A stretch of DNA of 64,000 nucleotides from Zoogloea sp. (GCF_030157465.1 NZ_JAOAUU010000096.1:1417-65416); one strand, 5' to 3'; positions 39,651 to 51,673 are shown, counted from the stretch's first letter. Made by a program: numbers and translations. Notes: a model not told the origin generated them from the sequence alone.

Positions 39651-41441
39651 ATGGAGGCCAGCACCAACGAAAAACCGGTCGCCCAGGCGATTGCGCAAGC
39701 CATGATCGAGGGCTTCAACAAGCACTACCGGATCTTCCGCGAGACATCCCGGCGGGCCAAGGAGAGCTACGAAGCCGCCGACTGGCAGGGCCAGCTGTCA
39801 GCGGTGCGCGACCGGGTGCAGTTTTACGACGACCGGGTGAACGAAGCCGTGCAGCGCCTGCACGAAGAGTTCAACGCCGAATCCATCGACGACGCCACCT
39901 GGCAGGCGGCCAAGCTCCACTTCATCGGCCTTCTGATCAACCACAAGCAGCCCGAGCTGGCCGAAACCTTCTTCAACTCGGTCACCACCAAGATCCTGCA
40001 CCGGGAATACTTCAGCAACGAGTACATCTTCACCCGGCCAGCCATCTCCACCGACTACATCGAATCCTTCCCGCCCACCTATTCCAGCTACTACCCGGCC
40101 GACGAAAGCCTGCGCAGCACCATCCGGCGCATCATCGAAGACTTCGACTGGCAGCTCCCCTTCGAAAACCTCGACCGGGACGTGGGTTACGTGATGCGCA
40201 CGGTCGAAAAACATCTGGGCGACTGGCCGAAGATGGAGGTCAACTGCCAGCTCCAGATCCTCTACTCGGCCTTCTACCGCAACAAAACCGCCTACATCAT
40301 CGGCAAGGCCATCAACGGCTACCAGGAATACCCCTTCGTGATCGCGGTGCGCCACGGCAGCTCGGGCATGCTCTACCTGGACACCATCCTGCTCGACACC
40401 TGGCGCATCTCGCTGCTGTTCTCGCTGTCGCGCGCCTACTTCCTGGTGGATATGGAAGTACCGTCGGGCTACGTGCAGTTCCTCCGCGGCATCATGCCCA
40501 ACAAGCCGCGCTCCGAGCTTTACACCATGATCGGCCTCGGCAAGCAGGGCAAAACCAACTTCTTCCGCGATCTTGTCGCCCACCTGCGCCACTCCAACGA
40601 CCAGTTCATCGAGGCGCCCGGCATCCGCGGCCTGGTGATGCTGGTGTTCACGCTGCCGTCCTACCCTTATGTCTTCAAGATCATCAAGGACGTGTTCGGC
40701 AGCTCCAAGAACATGGATCGCGCCACCGTCAAAAAAAAATACCTGCTGGTCCGGCAGGTGGACCGGGTCGGACGCATGGCCGACACCCTGGAATTTTCCA
40801 ACGTCGCCCTGCCCCGCAGCCGCTTTCACCCGGATCTCATCGCCCAGCTGCGGCTACTCGCCCCCTCCGTGATCGAGGAGGCCGGCGACAGCCTGGTCAT
40901 CAAGCACCTCTACATCGAGCGCCGCATGACGCCGCTCAACCTTTACCTCGACAAGGCCACCGAAGAGCAGGTCGACCACGCCGTGCGCGAATACGGCCAG
41001 GCCATCAGCGAGCTGGCCATCGCCAACATCTTCCCTGGCGACATGCTGTGGAAGAACTTCGGCGTCACCCGCTACGGCCGCGTCGTGTTCTACGACTACG
41101 ACGAGATCGAGTACATGACCGACTGCAACTTCCGCAAGATTCCTCCAGCGCCCAACGAAGAAGCCGAAATGGCCAGCGAGCCCTGGTATTCGGTCGGGCC
41201 GCGGGATGTCTTTCCGGAAGAATTCGCCACTTTCCTGCTCGGCCAGCCCAGGATCCGCAAGGCCTTCATGAAACACCACCGCCAACTGCTCGACGCCCGC
41301 TTCTGGCAGGACGCCCAGCAAAAAATCCGCGACGGCTACGTCGAGGATTTTTACCCCTATCCCGCCGAACTGCGCTTCTGCAACGCCTTTGCCGACGAAG
41401 CCCCAGCACCATCCGGACAAGCCGCGCCGCCGCCCTTCTGA
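39651..41441 (+). CDS. aceK: isocitrate dehydrogenase kinase/phosphatase
   Basis: YSSYYPADESLRSTIRRI, KFIKDVFGSSK-like, PLNLYLD, GNxFPGDMLWKNFGVTRYGRVVFYDYDEI. Confidence 0.96.
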   Translation: MEASTNEKPVAQAIAQAMIEGFNKHYRIFRETSRRAKESYEAADWQGQLSAVRDRVQFYDDRVNEAVQRLHEEFNAESIDDATWQAAKLHFIGLLINHKQPELAETFFNSVTTKILHREYFSNEYIFTRPAISTDYIESFPPTYSSYYPADESLRSTIRRIIEDFDWQLPFENLDRDVGYVMRTVEKHLGDWPKMEVNCQLQILYSAFYRNKTAYIIGKAINGYQEYPFVIAVRHGSSGMLYLDTILLDTWRISLLFSLSRAYFLVDMEVPSGYVQFLRGIMPNKPRSELYTMIGLGKQGKTNFFRDLVAHLRHSNDQFIEAPGIRGLVMLVFTLPSYPYVFKIIKDVFGSSKNMDRATVKKKYLLVRQVDRVGRMADTLEFSNVALPRSRFHPDLIAQLRLLAPSVIEEAGDSLVIKHLYIERRMTPLNLYLDKATEEQVDHAVREYGQAISELAIANIFPGDMLWKNFGVTRYGRVVFYDYDEIEYMTDCNFRKIPPAPNEEAEMASEPWYSVGPRDVFPEEFATFLLGQPRIRKAFMKHHRQLLDARFWQDAQQKIRDGYVEDFYPYPAELRFCNAFADEAPAPSGQAAPPPF

Positions 41442-41583
41442 GCCTCGAAAGAGCGCCGGCCGACCCGGCGTTTTTATGCAGATTCAGGTAAACCCCAGTG
41501 TCGCCCTCCGCCTGCAGGCACCACCATGGCATTGAAGTCGCTACCCGGATGGCACTTCCAAAACCAATAAATGGAGGAGACAC

Positions 41584-44229
41584 ATGAAACACCGTTTTCG
41601 CTTGCGAGCCCTCGCCCTTGCAGTCGGCAGCACCCTGATCCTGTCCGCCTGCGGAGGCGGCGGAGGAAGCAACCGCAGCAACAGCACGCTAAGCGGCATC
41701 GCGGCCGAAGGCCTGGCCATCTCCAATGCCACCATCAGCATCAAGGATGCCCGGGGCACCACCCGCAGCGTGACCACCGACGCCAGCGGCAACTACCAGT
41801 TCGACACCGCCGGCCTCACCTTCCCGCTGATGCTCCAGATCACCGGCAGCAAGGGCATCTGGCATGCCATCGTCACCAGCGACGATCTCGGCAAGCCGGC
41901 CAACATCAACAACGCCACCAACAGCGTCGCCCTCCTCGCCCTCGGCGCCAGCTCCGGCGCCACCCTCCAGGCCGCCTTCGCCGCAGGCAGCTTCAGCACG
42001 GTGAGCGGTGCAGCCGTTCAGGAAGCCGACCGCAAACTCCTCGACGCCCTCGAAGCCGAACTCGGCAAGCGCCCCGAAAGCCTTCGCACGGCGCGCTTTA
42101 CGCCCGGCACGCCCGACGCCGACGGTGACGAGACCGATCGCCTCCTCACGCTGGTCAACACCCGCCCGACGAGCGGCGGCGGCTTCGGCACCTACAACGT
42201 CATGCCCGAGCACGTCTGGCCCGACAGCTACACCACCCAAACCTACGACGGCACGAACGACGACCTGCTCACCGCCGGCTACGGCACAAGCGGCCTCGCC
42301 GGCGCAACCACCGCACTCTTCGGCAACGCCGCCAACCTGCGCCGCTACGCCATTCATACCAACTACCGGGCCCTGATCGACGCCAACAAGGCCACCGGCG
42401 GCTTCGGCACACTCTATGGCCCCAACATCGCCATCGACGGCAGCCCGACCCTCGGCGAAGGCAAGATCCCCGGCCTCGAAGCCATCGCCTACTCGGGCGA
42501 TGCCAGCGGCAAGCGCAAGGTCACGCTGATGGTGCAGGTGCCCGACAGCTTCAACATCGCCGCCCCGTGCATCGTCACCGCCACCTCGTCGGGCTCCCGC
42601 GGCATCTACGGCGCCATCGCAACCGCCGGCGAGTGGGGCCTCAAGCACGGCTGCGCCGTCGCCTACACCGACAAGGGCAGCGGCAACGGCATGCACGATC
42701 TCGCCCGCGACACCGTCAACCTGATCGACGGCACCGTTTCCCCGGCCAGCACCGCCGGCAAACACGCCCACTTCGCCGCCGATATTTCCAAAACCCAGCT
42801 CGACGCCTTCAACCTCGCCTTCCCCGAGCGCATCGCCTACAAACACGCCCATTCCGGCCAGAACCCCGAAAAGGACTGGGGCCGCAACACGCTGGACGCG
42901 GTCGCCTTCGCCTTCTACGTGCTCAACGAAAAATATTCACAGGCTGACGCCACCGGCCAAAAGCCACGCCTCATACGCCCCGGCAACACCGTGGTGATCG
43001 CCTCGTCGGTCTCCAACGGCGCTGGCGCCGCCCTGATGGCCGCTGAACAGGACAAGCTCGGCCTCATCGACGGCGTCGCCGTCAGCGAACCGCAAATCCA
43101 GCCCCGGGATGTAAGCGGCCTCGCCATCAGGCAGGGCAGCAGCACCGTCGCCACGATCGGCAAGCCGCTGATCGACTACTTCACCTACGCCAACCTCTAC
43201 CAGCCCTGCGCCGCCCTGGCCACCGCAGCCGCCAACTCACCGCCCGCCGCCGCGCTGCAGCTTTATGCTGCCAACCGCTGCACATCGCTGAAGGAAAAAG
43301 GCCTGCTCGGCGCCACCACGCCCCTGGCCCAGGCCAATGAAGCCCTCGAAAAACTCCACGCCTACGGCTGGAGCAGCGAGCACGACCTCTACCACGCCAC
43401 CCATCACGCCTTCGCCACCCCGTCCATCGTCGTCACCTACCTCAACACCCTCGGACGCTTCAGCGTAACGGACAACGTCTGCCACTTCAGCTTCGCCACC
43501 ACCGGAACAGGTGGCGTCGTCGCGGCAACATCAAGCGCCGTGCAATCCATGATCTTCTCGATCGGCAACGGCGTGCCGCCCACCGGCGGGATCAACCTGG
43601 TTTACAACGATGCAGTCGGCGGCCCCACGCGGGACATCAACGCAAAATCCCCCTCCACCAACCGGGCCGACAGCGCCCTCGACGGAGCCCTGTGCGCCCG
43701 CGCGCTGGTCACAGGCATCGATCCTGTTACCGGCGCCAAGCTCACCGGCACGCTGCTCGCGCAGTCGGAAAAAGTGCAAAGAGGAATTCGCGAAGTGCAG
43801 GTGGAAGGCCGGCTCGGCGGCAAGCCGGCAATCATCGTGTCGGGCCGCTCCGACACCCTGATTCCGGTCAACCACGCCTCCCGAGCCTATGTGGGCGCCA
43901 ACCGTAAAGCCGAGGAAAACAGCAAGTTGCACTACTACGAGGTTACCAACGCCCAGCATTTCGACAGCTTCATCGACCTGCTGCCGGGCTACGACACCCG
44001 CCTCATCCCGCTGCACGTGTACTTCAACCAGGCCATGGACCTGATGTTCGCCCACCTCAAGAACGGCACCGCCCTGCCCGCATCCCAGGTTGTGCGGACC
44101 ACGCCGCGCAGCGGCACGGACGGCAGTGCGCCGCCGATCACCGCGGCCAACGTCCCGCCCATTGCGGCAACTCCGGCCGCAGGCGACGTCATCAGTTACA
44201 GCAACAGCACCCTCAGCGTGCCCGACTGA
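41584..44229 (+). CDS. D-(-)-3-hydroxybutyrate oligomer hydrolase, lipoprotein with N-terminal Ig/CarboxypepD-like region
   Basis: lipobox LSACGGGGG; 3HB-oligomer hydrolase body; SSVSNGAG nucleophile motif. Confidence 0.85.
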   Translation: MKHRFRLRALALAVGSTLILSACGGGGGSNRSNSTLSGIAAEGLAISNATISIKDARGTTRSVTTDASGNYQFDTAGLTFPLMLQITGSKGIWHAIVTSDDLGKPANINNATNSVALLALGASSGATLQAAFAAGSFSTVSGAAVQEADRKLLDALEAELGKRPESLRTARFTPGTPDADGDETDRLLTLVNTRPTSGGGFGTYNVMPEHVWPDSYTTQTYDGTNDDLLTAGYGTSGLAGATTALFGNAANLRRYAIHTNYRALIDANKATGGFGTLYGPNIAIDGSPTLGEGKIPGLEAIAYSGDASGKRKVTLMVQVPDSFNIAAPCIVTATSSGSRGIYGAIATAGEWGLKHGCAVAYTDKGSGNGMHDLARDTVNLIDGTVSPASTAGKHAHFAADISKTQLDAFNLAFPERIAYKHAHSGQNPEKDWGRNTLDAVAFAFYVLNEKYSQADATGQKPRLIRPGNTVVIASSVSNGAGAALMAAEQDKLGLIDGVAVSEPQIQPRDVSGLAIRQGSSTVATIGKPLIDYFTYANLYQPCAALATAAANSPPAAALQLYAANRCTSLKEKGLLGATTPLAQANEALEKLHAYGWSSEHDLYHATHHAFATPSIVVTYLNTLGRFSVTDNVCHFSFATTGTGGVVAATSSAVQSMIFSIGNGVPPTGGINLVYNDAVGGPTRDINAKSPSTNRADSALDGALCARALVTGIDPVTGAKLTGTLLAQSEKVQRGIREVQVEGRLGGKPAIIVSGRSDTLIPVNHASRAYVGANRKAEENSKLHYYEVTNAQHFDSFIDLLPGYDTRLIPLHVYFNQAMDLMFAHLKNGTALPASQVVRTTPRSGTDGSAPPITAANVPPIAATPAAGDVISYSNSTLSVPD

Positions 44230-44248
44230 CCCGCCCCGGCATCTCGTT

Positions 44249-44280
44249 AAAAAGCCCGGCTCGAAACGAGCCGGGCTTTT
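44249..44280. terminator. bidirectional terminator
   Basis: aaaagcccggctcgaaacgagccgggctttt. Confidence 0.85.
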
Positions 44281-44298
44281 TGTTTCAGCGTGTCACCG

Positions 44299-44727
44299 TC
44301 AAACCCAGCCAGATTCGCTGATCCACGGCCCGGGGCCCGCAGCCAGCGCGTCCCGGATGTAGGGCACGACGGCCTCCGGCAAGGCATCCGGCGAGCACCA
44401 GCACAAATCATCGCAGCGATGCGGCTCGGCAATCGAAGGCTCGCCCGACCACCCCCCGGCGCTCAGAAAAAAATCAATGCGGTTTGTGTCGGATCTTCGG
44501 TGCACAACGCCAACCACCGCCAGCGAAGCCTCGTCAAGCTCGATGCCCAGCTCCTCGCGCATTTCGCGCACCGCGGTGGTACGCAGCGATTCGCCCTCCT
44601 CCACATGCCCGCCCGGCAGGCTGTAGAGGCCATCGAAAAACCCCGTTCCGGCTCGCCGCATCAGCAGCACGCGCCCGTCCCGCTCAAGCAGCACGTGCAC
44701 GCCGGCAGGAATTCCGGCGTGGCGCAT
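44299..44727 (-). CDS. NUDIX hydrolase
   Basis: GGHVEEGESLRTTAVREMREELGIEL Nudix box. Confidence 0.95.
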   Translation of the reverse strand: MRHAGIPAGVHVLLERDGRVLLMRRAGTGFFDGLYSLPGGHVEEGESLRTTAVREMREELGIELDEASLAVVGVVHRRSDTNRIDFFLSAGGWSGEPSIAEPHRCDDLCWCSPDALPEAVVPYIRDALAAGPGPWISESGWV

Positions 44728-45191
44728 CAGTGCTTCCCCGTGCTTCCAAAGCCACTCTCGCCGCGTTCGCTCGCGTCGAAGGTTTCAACCACGTTGAACG
44801 CCACCTGCAGCACCGGCACCACCACCAGCTGGGCTACGCGCTCCATCGGCTGAATGGTGAAATGCTCGTGGCCGCGATTCCAGACCGACACGAAAATCTG
44901 CCCCTGGTAGTCCGAATCGATCAGCCCGACAAGATTGCCCAATACGATGCCGTGCTTGTGGCCCAGGCCCGAGCGCGGCAGGATCATCGCTGCCAGCCCG
45001 GGGTCAGCCAGGTGAATGGCAATGCCGGTGGGCACCAGCGTCGTGTGACCGGGCGCCAGAACCTGCGGCGCATCAAGGCAGGCCCGCAGATCCAGACCGG
45101 CCGCGCCGGCCGTGGCATAGGCCGGCGGCTGCTGCCGGAGGCGGTCGTCGAGAATCTGGATATCAATGCTGTGCATGGTCGTTTTGCTCAC
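44727..45191 (-). CDS. dut: dUTP diphosphatase
   Basis: [39 protein letters not shown]. Confidence 0.96.
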   Translation of the reverse strand: MSKTTMHSIDIQILDDRLRQQPPAYATAGAAGLDLRACLDAPQVLAPGHTTLVPTGIAIHLADPGLAAMILPRSGLGHKHGIVLGNLVGLIDSDYQGQIFVSVWNRGHEHFTIQPMERVAQLVVVPVLQVAFNVVETFDASERGESGFGSTGKH

Positions 45192-45202
45192 GAATTGAGG
45201 TT

Positions 45203-46393
45203 TCAGTTTTTGGGCAGCAGGCGGGCCATGTGGGCAACGATGTCCCGCGCCACGTCGGGCTTGGGTGCCTTCGGCAGCGGATGCCGGCCGGCATCGTCAA
45301 AAAGCACCACCTCGTTGTCGTCGCCGCCCAGGCCGTCCTGCACCAGGTTACCGACGATCAACGACAATTTCTTGGCCTTGCGCTTGCCTTCGGAGTACTC
45401 GTCCAGGTTGCGGCTTTCCGCCGCGAAACCCACGCAGAACGGTGGATTCGGAAGGCCGGCAACATCGGCGAGAATATCCGGGTTGGGCGTCAGCGTAATG
45501 CTCATCTCCGCTCCGGATTTCTTGATCTTGTGTTCAGCCGAATTGGCCGGGCGGTAGTCGGCCACCGCCGCCACGCCGATGAAAACATCCGCGCCGGGCA
45601 GCGCGGCAAACACCGCTTCGCGCATTTCCAGCGCACTTTTCACGCTGACCCGCGTGCAGCCCGCCGGCACCGGCAACGCCACCGGGCCGCTCACCAGAGT
45701 GACCTCGGCCCCCGCCTGCTCGCAGGCGCGGGCCAGCCCGTAGGCCATCTTGCCCGAACTGGAATTGGTAATACCGCGCACCGGGTCTATCGCCTCGAAA
45801 GTTGGCCCGGCCGTCATCACGATACGCCGCCCGGCCAGCACCTTGGGCTGGAAGAAACCGATCACCGCCTCGCACAAGGCTTCTGGCTCCAGCATGCGCC
45901 CGAGGCCGACTTCGCCGCAGGCCTGCTCGCCGGCAGCCGGCCCGAACAGGGTCACGCCGTCGGCCACCAGTTGCGCCCCATTGCGGCGGGTGGCCGGGTG
46001 CTCCCACATCTGGCGGTTCATCGCCGGCGCCACCAGCAGCGGACAATCCCGCGCCAGGCACAGGGTCGTGAGCAGATCGTCGGCCAGGCCATGCGCCAGC
46101 TTCGCCATCAGATCGGCCGTCGCCGGTGCCACCAGAATCGCATCCGCATCCCGGGTCAGGTCGATATGCGCCATGTTGTTATCCATGCGCGGATCCCACA
46201 GATCGGTCCACACCCGGTTGCCGGACAAGGCCTGGAAGGTCACCGCGGTGACGAAACGCGCCCCGCCTTCGGTGAGCACAACATGCACATCCGCCCCCGC
46301 CTTGCCGAGCAATCGCACCAGCTCCGCAGCCTTGTAGGCCGCAACCCCGCCGGTCACGCCCAGCACCACTTTCCTGCCCTTAAGTTCACTCAT
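45203..46393 (-). CDS. coaBC: bifunctional phosphopantothenoylcysteine decarboxylase/phosphopantothenate-cysteine ligase
   Basis: [60 protein letters not shown]-like. Confidence 0.96.
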   Translation of the reverse strand: MSELKGRKVVLGVTGGVAAYKAAELVRLLGKAGADVHVVLTEGGARFVTAVTFQALSGNRVWTDLWDPRMDNNMAHIDLTRDADAILVAPATADLMAKLAHGLADDLLTTLCLARDCPLLVAPAMNRQMWEHPATRRNGAQLVADGVTLFGPAAGEQACGEVGLGRMLEPEALCEAVIGFFQPKVLAGRRIVMTAGPTFEAIDPVRGITNSSSGKMAYGLARACEQAGAEVTLVSGPVALPVPAGCTRVSVKSALEMREAVFAALPGADVFIGVAAVADYRPANSAEHKIKKSGAEMSITLTPNPDILADVAGLPNPPFCVGFAAESRNLDEYSEGKRKAKKLSLIVGNLVQDGLGGDDNEVVLFDDAGRHPLPKAPKPDVARDIVAHMARLLPKN

Positions 46394-46440
46394 GCCAGTG
46401 GTATTATCCGGATCCTTCAGAAGCTAGAATTGTACACGCC

Positions 46441-47118
46441 ATGGCAATCACCGACTGGCCTGCCGACGAACGCCCGCGAGAGCGCCTGCTCGCCCGCGGC
46501 GCAGCCGCGCTGTCCGACGCCGAACTGCTGGCACTTTTCCTGCGGGTCGGCATCCGCGGCAAAAGCGCCGTCGACCTGGCGCGCGACCTGATCAAGCATT
46601 TCGGCAGTCTCTCCTCGCTTTGCGCAGCTTCGGCACCGGCCTTCTCGGCCATTCCCGGCATGGGCCTCGCCAAATACGCCCAGCTCCAGGCCGTCCTTGA
46701 ACTCGCCCGCCGCGCCCTTGGCGAGGAAATGGCCCGGCGCGACGTACTCGACTCGCCGGCCGCCGTACGCGACTGGCTGCGCCTCAAACTGGGGCAACTC
46801 CCCCACGAAGTCTTCATGATCCTGCTTCTTGATGCCCAGAACCGGGTGCTGAACAGTGAAGAACTCTTCCGCGGCACCCTGTCGCAAACCTCCGTCTATC
46901 CACGCGAAGTCGTCAAGCTGGTCCTCGAACGCAACGCCGCCGCGGTCATCCTGGCCCACAACCACCCTTCCGGCGTCGGCGAGCCCAGCCACGCGGATCA
47001 GGCCCTGACCGAAACCCTCAAAAAAGCGCTCGCGCTGGTTGATGTACGGGTACTCGACCACTTCATCGTCGCCGGCAACGCCACTCCGGTATCCTTCGCC
47101 GAGCGCGGCCTGCTATAG
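46441..47118 (+). CDS. radC: DNA repair protein RadC
   Basis: [22 protein letters not shown]-type motif, [13 protein letters not shown]. Confidence 0.95.
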   Translation: MAITDWPADERPRERLLARGAAALSDAELLALFLRVGIRGKSAVDLARDLIKHFGSLSSLCAASAPAFSAIPGMGLAKYAQLQAVLELARRALGEEMARRDVLDSPAAVRDWLRLKLGQLPHEVFMILLLDAQNRVLNSEELFRGTLSQTSVYPREVVKLVLERNAAAVILAHNHPSGVGEPSHADQALTETLKKALALVDVRVLDHFIVAGNATPVSFAERGLL

Positions 47119-47236
47119 CTTTCCAGCCGCCGCAGCGGTCATCCGTTACACCGATTGCACCAAGGCCTTGATTAGAGTGAACTTAGTCGCTTATAATCGA
47201 GAGTCTTACCGAATCAAAACAAGTTTGGAGCAACAA

Positions 47237-47473
47237 ATGGCTCGCGTTTGCCAAGTGACCGGAAAAGCACCGATGGTGGGCAACAATGTTTCCCACGCGA
47301 ACAACAAAACCAAGCGCCGTTTCCTCCCGAACCTGCAAAACCGCAAGTTCTGGAGCGAAGCCGAAAACCGCTGGGTGCGCCTGCGCGTATCCAACGCTGC
47401 CCTGCGCACCATTGACAAAAAAGGCATCGACGAAGTCGTCGCAGAGCTCCGCGCTCGCGGCGAGAAGGTCTAA
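47237..47473 (+). CDS. rpmB: 50S ribosomal protein L28
   Basis: [33 protein letters not shown]. Confidence 0.97.
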   Translation: MARVCQVTGKAPMVGNNVSHANNKTKRRFLPNLQNRKFWSEAENRWVRLRVSNAALRTIDKKGIDEVVAELRARGEKV

Positions 47474-47501
47474 GCCGTTTAACACCTGGAGATAGATCGA
47501 C

Positions 47502-47669
47502 ATGGCAAAAGGCGGCCGCGAAAAGATCAAGCTCGAGTCCACTGCTGGGACCGGGCACTTTTACACCACATCCAAGAACAAGCGCACCACCCCGGGCAAG
47601 CTTGAGTTCAACAAGTACGACCCGGTCGTGCGCAAGCACGTGGCATACAAGGAAGTGAAGCTCAAGTAA
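47502..47669 (+). CDS. rpmG: 50S ribosomal protein L33 (not in ORF track)
   Basis: [55 protein letters not shown]. Confidence 0.96.
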   Translation: MAKGGREKIKLESTAGTGHFYTTSKNKRTTPGKLEFNKYDPVVRKHVAYKEVKLK

Positions 47670-47704
47670 TTGCTTCCGGTACGCGATTACCGCTTGTTGC
47701 CCTA

Positions 47705-47733
47705 GAAAAACCCGCCTCGAGCGGGTTTTTTTC
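47705..47733 (+). terminator. Rho-independent terminator after rpmG
   Basis: aaaaacccgcctcgagcgggttttttt. Confidence 0.85.
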
Positions 47734-47829
47734 TGCCCGCTCACCTGGCTGCTTTTTGCTCACAACCAAACACCGGGCAAATTCGGAACAAAGCATCCGC
47801 CGGGCAAGAATGGCCTGCACAAAACAAAA

Positions 47830-47857
47830 CCGCCGGCACACTTTCGTGTGCCGGCGG
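47830..47857 (-). terminator. terminator for csp gene
   Basis: perfect 11-bp stem CCGCCGGCACA/TGTGCCGGCGG, U-rich on minus strand. Confidence 0.75.
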
Positions 47858-47900
47858 TCTGGATCACGACGCAGGGGAAACCCCTACTCAATCGCGAAAA

Positions 47901-48104
47901 TCAAGCACGCTGAATGTTCGAAGCTTGCTTGCCCTTCGGGCCTTGAGTGATGTCGAACTGAACCTTATCCCCCTCCTTCAGCGACTTGAACCCGGCCATC
48001 GTGATGGCGGAGAAGTGCGCGAACAGGTCTTCACTACCATCGTCCGGCGTAATGAAGCCGAAGCCCTTGGCGTCGTTGAACCACTTAACAGTACCAGTTG
48101 CCAT
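47901..48104 (-). CDS. cold-shock protein (CspA family)
   Basis: [34 protein letters not shown]. Confidence 0.97.
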   Translation of the reverse strand: MATGTVKWFNDAKGFGFITPDDGSEDLFAHFSAITMAGFKSLKEGDKVQFDITQGPKGKQASNIQRA

Positions 48105-48498
48105 ATTGCAAATTCCTTCTTGATTTCAGTAATACGATCCGGACTTCCGGGGGTGCGGCCGAACCCGGCCAGGCGGCAGAATTTACAAAGAATTTCAAAG
48201 ACGTTGTCCAAAAAACTCTTTGCATGAAGCGCCGCCAGAACCTTAGGCGCGAACACACTATTGCTTTTACGTGACTTACCCCATCGCGTCAACGCATTTT
48301 ATAAGCCACCACAATTGCTGCATTACAACAATTCTTTCCGGAGTTTTGATGGTTTTGGGTACAAAAACAATCAAAACCCTTATGTTCTAGCGACTTATTT
48401 TTTATTGCAGCGCAACAATTGCCCACACTCAAAGCACACAGCCACGCGCCGAAAAACTGTGCCAATTGTCTCTTGCACAATCATCGCGGTTGTTTAGA

Positions 48499-48816
48499 AT
48501 GAGTCGCATGGTCATCAAAAAACAGGAAGAATCGGCTATCGAATCAGAGGTCACGCGGGTCAAGCCGCCGCCCCTCTACAAGGTCATGCTCCTTAATGAC
48601 GATTTCACCCCGATGGATTTCGTGGTGGCCGTGATACAGAAATTCTTTGCCATGGACCGCGAACAAGCAACGCGGATCATGCTCAAAGTCCACAGAGAGG
48701 GCGTTGGGGTGTGCGGAGTCTTCCCGCGGGACATCGCCGCAACCAAGGTCGAGCAGGTCATCGCGTACGCGCGCCAGCATCAGCATCCGCTGGCATGCGT
48801 CATGGAGGAAAACTGA
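48499..48816 (+). CDS. clpS: ATP-dependent Clp protease adaptor ClpS
   Basis: [45 protein letters not shown]. Confidence 0.97.
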   Translation: MSRMVIKKQEESAIESEVTRVKPPPLYKVMLLNDDFTPMDFVVAVIQKFFAMDREQATRIMLKVHREGVGVCGVFPRDIAATKVEQVIAYARQHQHPLACVMEEN

Positions 48817-48817
48817 A

Positions 48818-51094
48818 ATGATCGCGCAAGAGCTTGAAGTCAGTCTGCACATGGCTTTTGTCGAAGCCCGACAAAAGCGCCATGAGTTCATCACCGTGGA
48901 GCATCTTCTGCTTGCGCTCCTGGACAATCCCTCCGCTGCAGAGGTTCTGCGGGCTTGCGCCACGAAGACCGACGAACTGCGCAAGGAACTGACCAACTTC
49001 GTAAACGAACACACACCCAAGGTCGAAGGCACCGAAGACATCGACACCCAGCCCACCCTGGGCTTCCAGCGGGTGATCCAGCGCGCGATCCTGCACGTCC
49101 AGTCTTCCGGCAAGAAAGAAGTCACCGGCGCCAATGTGCTCGTCGCGATCTTCGGCGAGAAGGATTCCCACGCCGTCTATTTCCTCCAGCGGCAGAACAT
49201 TTCGCGCCTCGACGTGGTGAACTTCATTTCCCACGGCATCACCAAAACGCCTCAGCCGGGCACCACTCCGCAACGCCCTTCGGGCGAATCCGAGCAGGGC
49301 GAGCAGGAACAGGAAGCCGGCAGCGCCGGCGGCGCGCTCGACAACTACACGCAAAACCTCAACCAGCAGGCCATGCTTGGCAAGATCGATCCGCTGATCG
49401 GCCGCGAGAAGGAGGTCGAGCGGGTCATCCAGACACTCTGCAGGCGCCGCAAGAACAATCCGCTGCTGGTCGGTGAAGCCGGCGTTGGCAAGACCGCCAT
49501 CGCCGAAGGCCTGGCGCGGCGCATCGTCGAAGGCCGGGTGCCCGACATCCTGGCCGACGCCCAGGTCTACGCCCTCGACATGGGCGCACTCCTGGCAGGC
49601 ACCAAATACAGGGGCGACTTCGAACAGCGCCTCAAGGCCGTGCTCAAGCAGCTCACCGAGCACCAGAACGCCATACTTTTCATCGACGAGATCCACACTC
49701 TCATCGGGGCCGGCGCGGCATCCGGCGGTACGCTGGATGCCTCCAACCTGCTCAAGCCCGCCCTGTCGTCCGGGCAGCTGAAGTGCATCGGCGCCACCAC
49801 CTACACCGAGTTCCGGCAGATCTTCGAGAAAGACCACGCCCTCTCGAGGCGCTTCCAGAAGGTGGATGTCGTCGAGCCGTCGGTCATTGAAACCGTCGAG
49901 ATCCTCAAGGGCCTCAAGTCGCGTTTCGAGCAGCACCACGGCATCAAGTATTCCGCCTCGGCTCTGTCGAGCGCCGCCGAGCTGTCAGCCCGCTACATCA
50001 ATGACCGTCACCTGCCCGACAAGGCCATCGACGTCATCGACGAAGCCGGTGCTGCCCAGCGAATCCTGCCCAAGTCGCGTCAGAAGAAGCTCATCGGCAA
50101 AACGGAGATCGAGGAGATCGTCGCCAAGATCGCCCGCATTCCGCCGCGCAATGTTTCCAACGACGACCGCGCGGCCCTCAAGACGCTCGATCGCGACCTG
50201 CGCAACGTCGTCTTCGGCCAGGATCCGGCGATCGAAGCCCTCGCCAAGGCGATCAAGATGTCCCGCTCCGGCCTCGGCAACCCGCAGAAGCCGATCGGCG
50301 CCTTCCTGTTCAGCGGCCCAACCGGCGTCGGCAAAACCGAAGTCGCCCGCCAACTGGCCTACACGCTGGGCATAGAACTGGTGCGCTTCGACATGTCCGA
50401 ATACATGGAACGCCATGCCGTGTCGCGGCTGATCGGCGCCCCGCCGGGCTACGTCGGTTTTGACCAGGGCGGCCTCCTGACCGAACAGGTCAACAAGAAG
50501 CCCCACTGCGTGCTGCTCCTTGATGAAATCGAAAAGGCTCACCCGGACATCTACAACATCCTTCTGCAGGTGATGGATCACGGCACGCTGACCGACAACA
50601 ACGGCCGGCAGGCCGACTTCCGTAACGTCATCCTGATCATGACCACCAACGCCGGCGCCGAGTCGATGCAGAAGTCCGTCATCGGCTTCTCGGCCAAGCG
50701 TGAAGTGGGTGACGAGATGGCCGAGATCAAGCGCCTGTTCTCACCCGAGTTCCGCAACCGCCTTGATGCCACCATTTCCTTCAAATCGCTGGATCCGGAA
50801 ATCATCATGCGGGTGGTGGACAAGTTCCTGACCCAGCTCGAAGCCCAGCTCCACGAGAAGAAGGTGGATGCCCACTTCACCGACAAGCTCAAGGAATGGC
50901 TCGGCCGCGAAGGTTTCGATCCGCTGATGGGCGCCCGCCCGATGGCCCGCCTGATCCAGGACACGATCCGTTCGGCGCTCGCCGACGAACTCCTGTTCGG
51001 GCGCCTGGCCGGCGGCGGCAGCGTCATCATCGACATCGACAGCCAGGGCAAGGTGCAGCTGCAATTCGAGGAAATGGCGGAAGCTGCGGTATAG
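48818..51094 (+). CDS. clpA: ATP-dependent Clp protease ATP-binding subunit ClpA
   Basis: two AAA+ modules: [30 protein letters not shown]; follows clpS. Confidence 0.97.
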   Translation: MIAQELEVSLHMAFVEARQKRHEFITVEHLLLALLDNPSAAEVLRACATKTDELRKELTNFVNEHTPKVEGTEDIDTQPTLGFQRVIQRAILHVQSSGKKEVTGANVLVAIFGEKDSHAVYFLQRQNISRLDVVNFISHGITKTPQPGTTPQRPSGESEQGEQEQEAGSAGGALDNYTQNLNQQAMLGKIDPLIGREKEVERVIQTLCRRRKNNPLLVGEAGVGKTAIAEGLARRIVEGRVPDILADAQVYALDMGALLAGTKYRGDFEQRLKAVLKQLTEHQNAILFIDEIHTLIGAGAASGGTLDASNLLKPALSSGQLKCIGATTYTEFRQIFEKDHALSRRFQKVDVVEPSVIETVEILKGLKSRFEQHHGIKYSASALSSAAELSARYINDRHLPDKAIDVIDEAGAAQRILPKSRQKKLIGKTEIEEIVAKIARIPPRNVSNDDRAALKTLDRDLRNVVFGQDPAIEALAKAIKMSRSGLGNPQKPIGAFLFSGPTGVGKTEVARQLAYTLGIELVRFDMSEYMERHAVSRLIGAPPGYVGFDQGGLLTEQVNKKPHCVLLLDEIEKAHPDIYNILLQVMDHGTLTDNNGRQADFRNVILIMTTNAGAESMQKSVIGFSAKREVGDEMAEIKRLFSPEFRNRLDATISFKSLDPEIIMRVVDKFLTQLEAQLHEKKVDAHFTDKLKEWLGREGFDPLMGARPMARLIQDTIRSALADELLFGRLAGGGSVIIDIDSQGKVQLQFEEMAEAAV

Positions 51095-51193
51095 TTTTCG
51101 TTCGCCTCGAAGCTCATGACACGCGGGCGGCCTTGGCCGCCCGTTTTATTTGTGCGGCGTTTTTTCGCTCGCTTTCGATTTCACGGAGTAGCC

Positions 51194-51673
51194 ATGGAAT
51201 TCCAGACCACCGATCTTTGCGACGCCAACGAAGGCAAGGTACGCGCCGTCGCCCCCATGTTCCGCAGCTTTGGAGGCAGAGCCCGCTTTGCCGGCCCGAT
51301 CCGCACTCTGAAAGTTTTCGAGGATAACGCGCTGGTCCGCTCGACGCTCGAAGGCCCCGGCCAGGGCTGTGTGCTGGTGGTCGATGGGGGCGGCTCGATG
51401 CGCTGCGCGATGGTCGGCGACCAGCTCGCCCTGCTCGGCGTGAAGAATGGCTGGGCCGGAATCGTCGTCTACGGCTGCATCCGTGACTCCGGCCCGATCG
51501 CCGGCATGGACATCGGCGTCTTCGCCCTCGGCACCCATCCGATGAAGAGCATCAAGAAAGGCGCCGGCGATGTGGACATCCCGGTGAGCTTCGGCGGCGT
51601 GAGCTTTACGCCCGGGCAGTGGCTGTATGCCGACGAGGATGGCGTGATCGTTTCGGAGTCGCCGCTACTGTAA
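51194..51673 (+). CDS. rraA: RraA family protein (RNase E activity regulator / HMG aldolase-like)
   Basis: [38 protein letters not shown]. Confidence 0.93.
   Translation: MEFQTTDLCDANEGKVRAVAPMFRSFGGRARFAGPIRTLKVFEDNALVRSTLEGPGQGCVLVVDGGGSMRCAMVGDQLALLGVKNGWAGIVVYGCIRDSGPIAGMDIGVFALGTHPMKSIKKGAGDVDIPVSFGGVSFTPGQWLYADEDGVIVSESPLL

Noticed and set aside
39629-41491. 620-aa plus-strand ORF overlapping aceK in another frame
   Set aside because: Arg/Pro/His-rich alternative frame; AceK frame is clearly the coding one.
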